In this document: piece after piece, positions 62,032-64,000 of the stretch
How the letters are laid out: each line of letters begins with the position of its first letter
Position numbering within the stretch: position 1 is the first letter of the stretch
DNA from: Pararhizobium qamdonense
GTDB lineage: Bacteria; Pseudomonadota; Alphaproteobacteria; Rhizobiales; Rhizobiaceae
DNA length: 64,000 nucleotides
Direction: 5' to 3'
NCBI RefSeq assembly: GCF_029277445.1
Contig: NZ_CP119566.1
Location: 2,792,001-2,856,000 of the forward strand
Notes under the pieces: generated by a model
Databases searched by the model: none
The model's input: the letters and a program-made list of their open reading frames with translations, nothing else
What the model was told of the DNA's origin: nothing
Made by a program: the position numbers and the translations under genes

Positions 62032-64000
62032 TTATCGTGTGACCAGGCAGCTGCCACCGGCGCTCTTGTACTGGGCGCACATCGCATTGGCGGCATCGCG
62101 GGAACCGGCGGGAATGCGGACCCGGTAGTAGGTGCCCTTGCCCGCAATGTCAGCCTTCTTGATATCGACACCCTTGCCGCCGATCACGCTGCCGAATTTG
62201 CCCGAAAGCGTCTTGTAGGACGTCTGGGCTTCGGCCTCAGACGGCAGCGACGCGATCTGGATCACATAGGTGCCGGGTGCAATCGAGGCTGTCTCGACCG
62301 GCTTTTCCGCAGCGGCAGGCTGGGTTGCGGCGATATCGTTCTTGAATGTATCGACAACCTTCCGCTCGGCCACCGGACGCGTCTGCGGTACCGCTTCGGC
62401 ACTTGCCACATCCGTCGTCTTGACGGAGCGAACCGGTGCGGTTTCATCGACGGTTGCGGCGGCGGCCTCTGCGAGAGCGCTCTTTTGCCCTTGCTCGGCC
62501 AGCTGTTCCACCACCGGCTGCGACCTTGGCGTCGAGGCGGTTTCGATCGGCGCAGCCACGGTCGTCGTCCGGACGACATTGATCTGCGGATCGCCGCTAT
62601 TGGCAGCCACATTCGTCTGCGGCTCAGGCGCCGGCTCCTCGCGGGCCACCAGCGTACCATCCGGCTTGACGATCATCGTGCGCACCTTGCGGGGCGAGAC
62701 GGCAGGCGTCTGTTCAGCATCGGCCGTGCTGGCCGTCTGTCCATCCGGCAGGAGACGTTCATCGCCGTCTTCCTCCGCCTGCATCAAACCGGGAAGCTCG
62801 TTATCGGCACCGTCTAGCGGCATATTTTCCGGCGTCAGCGTGCGCTGAACCACATCGATCGGCTCCTCGGTCGAGGAGACCAGCGTGCCCTGCTGGGGGG
62901 TGGTGTCCTGCGCACCGGCGACACGGTCGTAAACGGCCTTGTCCTGGTTCGGAACAGTCTTGCCGCCCTTTTCCACCGGCACCATCTTCACCGGCGACTT
63001 GTCGGCAAGAATGATTTTCGGCTCGCCGCCCGAGAGCGCAGAACCGGTGCCGCCCATGAAGGCATAGACCCCGACGCCGCCGAAGATCGCCAGACCGGCA
63101 ACGGTCGCGGCCAGCAGCGCCAGGCGCCGCCGTCCCGAGCCCCGGCCCTCGTCGTCATAATCATTGTTGGCGGCATAGCCGGAACCGACGGCCAGGCGGT
63201 CGGAAGACGGGTCATTGTCCTGCGGCTGGTTGAGCGAGCGGCGGAAATCCTCTTCCATCGCCTTTTCGAACTCATCGAAATCCTCTTCGACGCGGACATT
63301 GGACGCCTGAACCGGAGCCGCCGCCTGTGGAGCATGGGACCCGCGATCGACGCTCTGGGCATTGCGGCCGGGTGCGGCAAACAGCTGGGCCATTTCGGCA
63401 TCGATGTCGAGATCGTAGTCGGTATGCTGAACGAGCGGACGCTCCTGCTCGACAACGGGCAATTGCGGAACGTTGAGGTCGGTGATCGCCGTCAGTCCCT
63501 CTTCCGTTTCCGAAATCATCGACGGATCGAATGCCAGAGCGCTTTCGGGCTCCTCGCGAACCTCTTCCACGGCCTCCGGAACATAGCGCTCCGGTGCGGC
63601 AACGGGAATGGCGGCTGCCACGGCCGGTGCCGCAGCAACAGTCTTTACGGGCGCTGCGGCGGTTTGCACGACGGCCGGTATGAGTTCCGGCGCTGCTAAT
63701 TCTGGCGCCGCAAATTCGGCGACATCAAATTCGGAAGGATCGATATCGAGGTTGATATCGGACAGATCCAGTTCGAACGTGTCGAGATCGAATTCCGGCT
63801 CAGCGTTCACAGCCGGCTTCAACGCTTCGGCAGCTTCAACGATCACCGGTTGGACGGCAGCCTCTGCCGGCCGGTAGACGGCCTCAGCGGCAGTCGCCAT
63901 GACAGGCGTCGCCACGACAGCGGCAGCCAGCGGCGTTGTATAGGCCTTCTGAGAGGACGCGCCACCACTGGAGGCAACTGGGGTCGCGCGGCTGAATGTC
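62032..64000 (-). CDS. SPOR-domain membrane protein (start lies beyond window)
   Basis: The last 655 residues of a longer protein are in the window; the frame stays open to the edge. An acidic, Ala/Val/Pro-rich part (FDLDTFELDLSDINLDIDPSEFD) precedes one membrane helix (RRLALLAATVAGLAIFGGVGVYAF) roughly in the middle. The outer part is low in complexity and ends in a SPOR domain (APGTYVIQIASLPSEAEAQTSYKTLS; YYRVRIPAGSRDAANAMCAQYKSAGGSC). SPOR domains bind denuded peptidoglycan at the septum. The gene is upstream of nagZ and scpAB, as usual in rhizobia. Confidence 0.9.
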   Translation of the reverse strand, partial: TFSRATPVASSGGASSQKAYTTPLAAAVVATPVMATAAEAVYRPAEAAVQPVIVEAAEALKPAVNAEPEFDLDTFELDLSDINLDIDPSEFDVAEFAAPELAAPELIPAVVQTAAAPVKTVAAAPAVAAAIPVAAPERYVPEAVEEVREEPESALAFDPSMISETEEGLTAITDLNVPQLPVVEQERPLVQHTDYDLDIDAEMAQLFAAPGRNAQSVDRGSHAPQAAAPVQASNVRVEEDFDEFEKAMEEDFRRSLNQPQDNDPSSDRLAVGSGYAANNDYDDEGRGSGRRRLALLAATVAGLAIFGGVGVYAFMGGTGSALSGGEPKIILADKSPVKMVPVEKGGKTVPNQDKAVYDRVAGAQDTTPQQGTLVSSTEEPIDVVQRTLTPENMPLDGADNELPGLMQAEEDGDERLLPDGQTASTADAEQTPAVSPRKVRTMIVKPDGTLVAREEPAPEPQTNVAANSGDPQINVVRTTTVAAPIETASTPRSQPVVEQLAEQGQKSALAEAAAATVDETAPVRSVKTTDVASAEAVPQTRPVAERKVVDTFKNDIAATQPAAAEKPVETASIAPGTYVIQIASLPSEAEAQTSYKTLSGKFGSVIGGKGVDIKKADIAGKGTYYRVRIPAGSRDAANAMCAQYKSAGGSCLVTR

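Overview
The window looks like the chromosome of an alphaproteobacterium of the Rhizobiales, most likely Rhizobiaceae. This rests on the gene set and order (SPOR protein-nagZ-scpA-scpB-tatA-tatB-tatC-serS-surE-pcm-LysM/M23), a class I PHA synthase, paired DUF1127 genes next to small RNAs with CUCCUCC loops, and a fused secDF followed by genes of the Mth938 and phytoene/squalene-synthase families. Species cannot be named from the sequence alone.

Layout. 1-8.1 kb: host genes: a cut-off CcdA-type protein, tRNA-Lys, a small lipoprotein, a GlxA/AraC-type regulator, a small membrane protein, a hydrophilic stress-type protein, tRNA-Arg, an NDUFS4-like protein, tRNA-Pro, a DUF192 protein coupled to a double cold-shock protein, glyoxalase I and a peptidase M15-like lipoprotein. 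8.20-25.90 kb: an integrated element of 17.7 kb between 20-bp direct repeats (8201-8220 and 25884-25903) that derive from the 3' end of a tRNA-Glu gene; a second tRNA-Glu follows at 26088. The element has a tyrosine integrase, divergent ribbon-helix-helix regulators, an unknown cargo gene, a tape measure protein, terminase, head-tail connectors, three homing-type nucleases, major tail protein, capsid, protease and portal, a second cargo gene coding for a membrane protein, a tandem ~23-bp repeat array and a DNA-binding protein that may be a replication initiator. No lysis, baseplate, tail tip or fibre gene is visible, and the structural genes are in an unusual order.

26-42 kb: host genes: recJ, homoserine dehydrogenase, an aminotransferase, a lipoprotein, phaC, sfsA, map, radC, a CorA-type transporter, soluble transhydrogenase, trigger factor, tRNA-Leu, and a DUF2157/GDYXXLXY membrane pair. 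42.7-44.3 kb: two tandem structured RNAs, each with three hairpins that expose CTCCTCC in the loops, followed by two 47-residue DUF1127 genes. This resembles the cuckoo/CcsR arrangement known from other alphaproteobacteria.

44.3-64 kb: trmFO, a small membrane protein, the PSY-family and Mth938 genes, secDF and yajC, a DUF815 ATPase, LysM/M23 lipoprotein, a rhizobial hypothetical, pcm, surE, serS, the tat operon, scpBA, nagZ and a cut-off SPOR-domain protein.

The most interesting parts are the compact phage-like element (a possible satellite or reduced prophage), with matching palindromes in front of its two outward end genes and an iteron-like array, and the small RNA/DUF1127 cluster.
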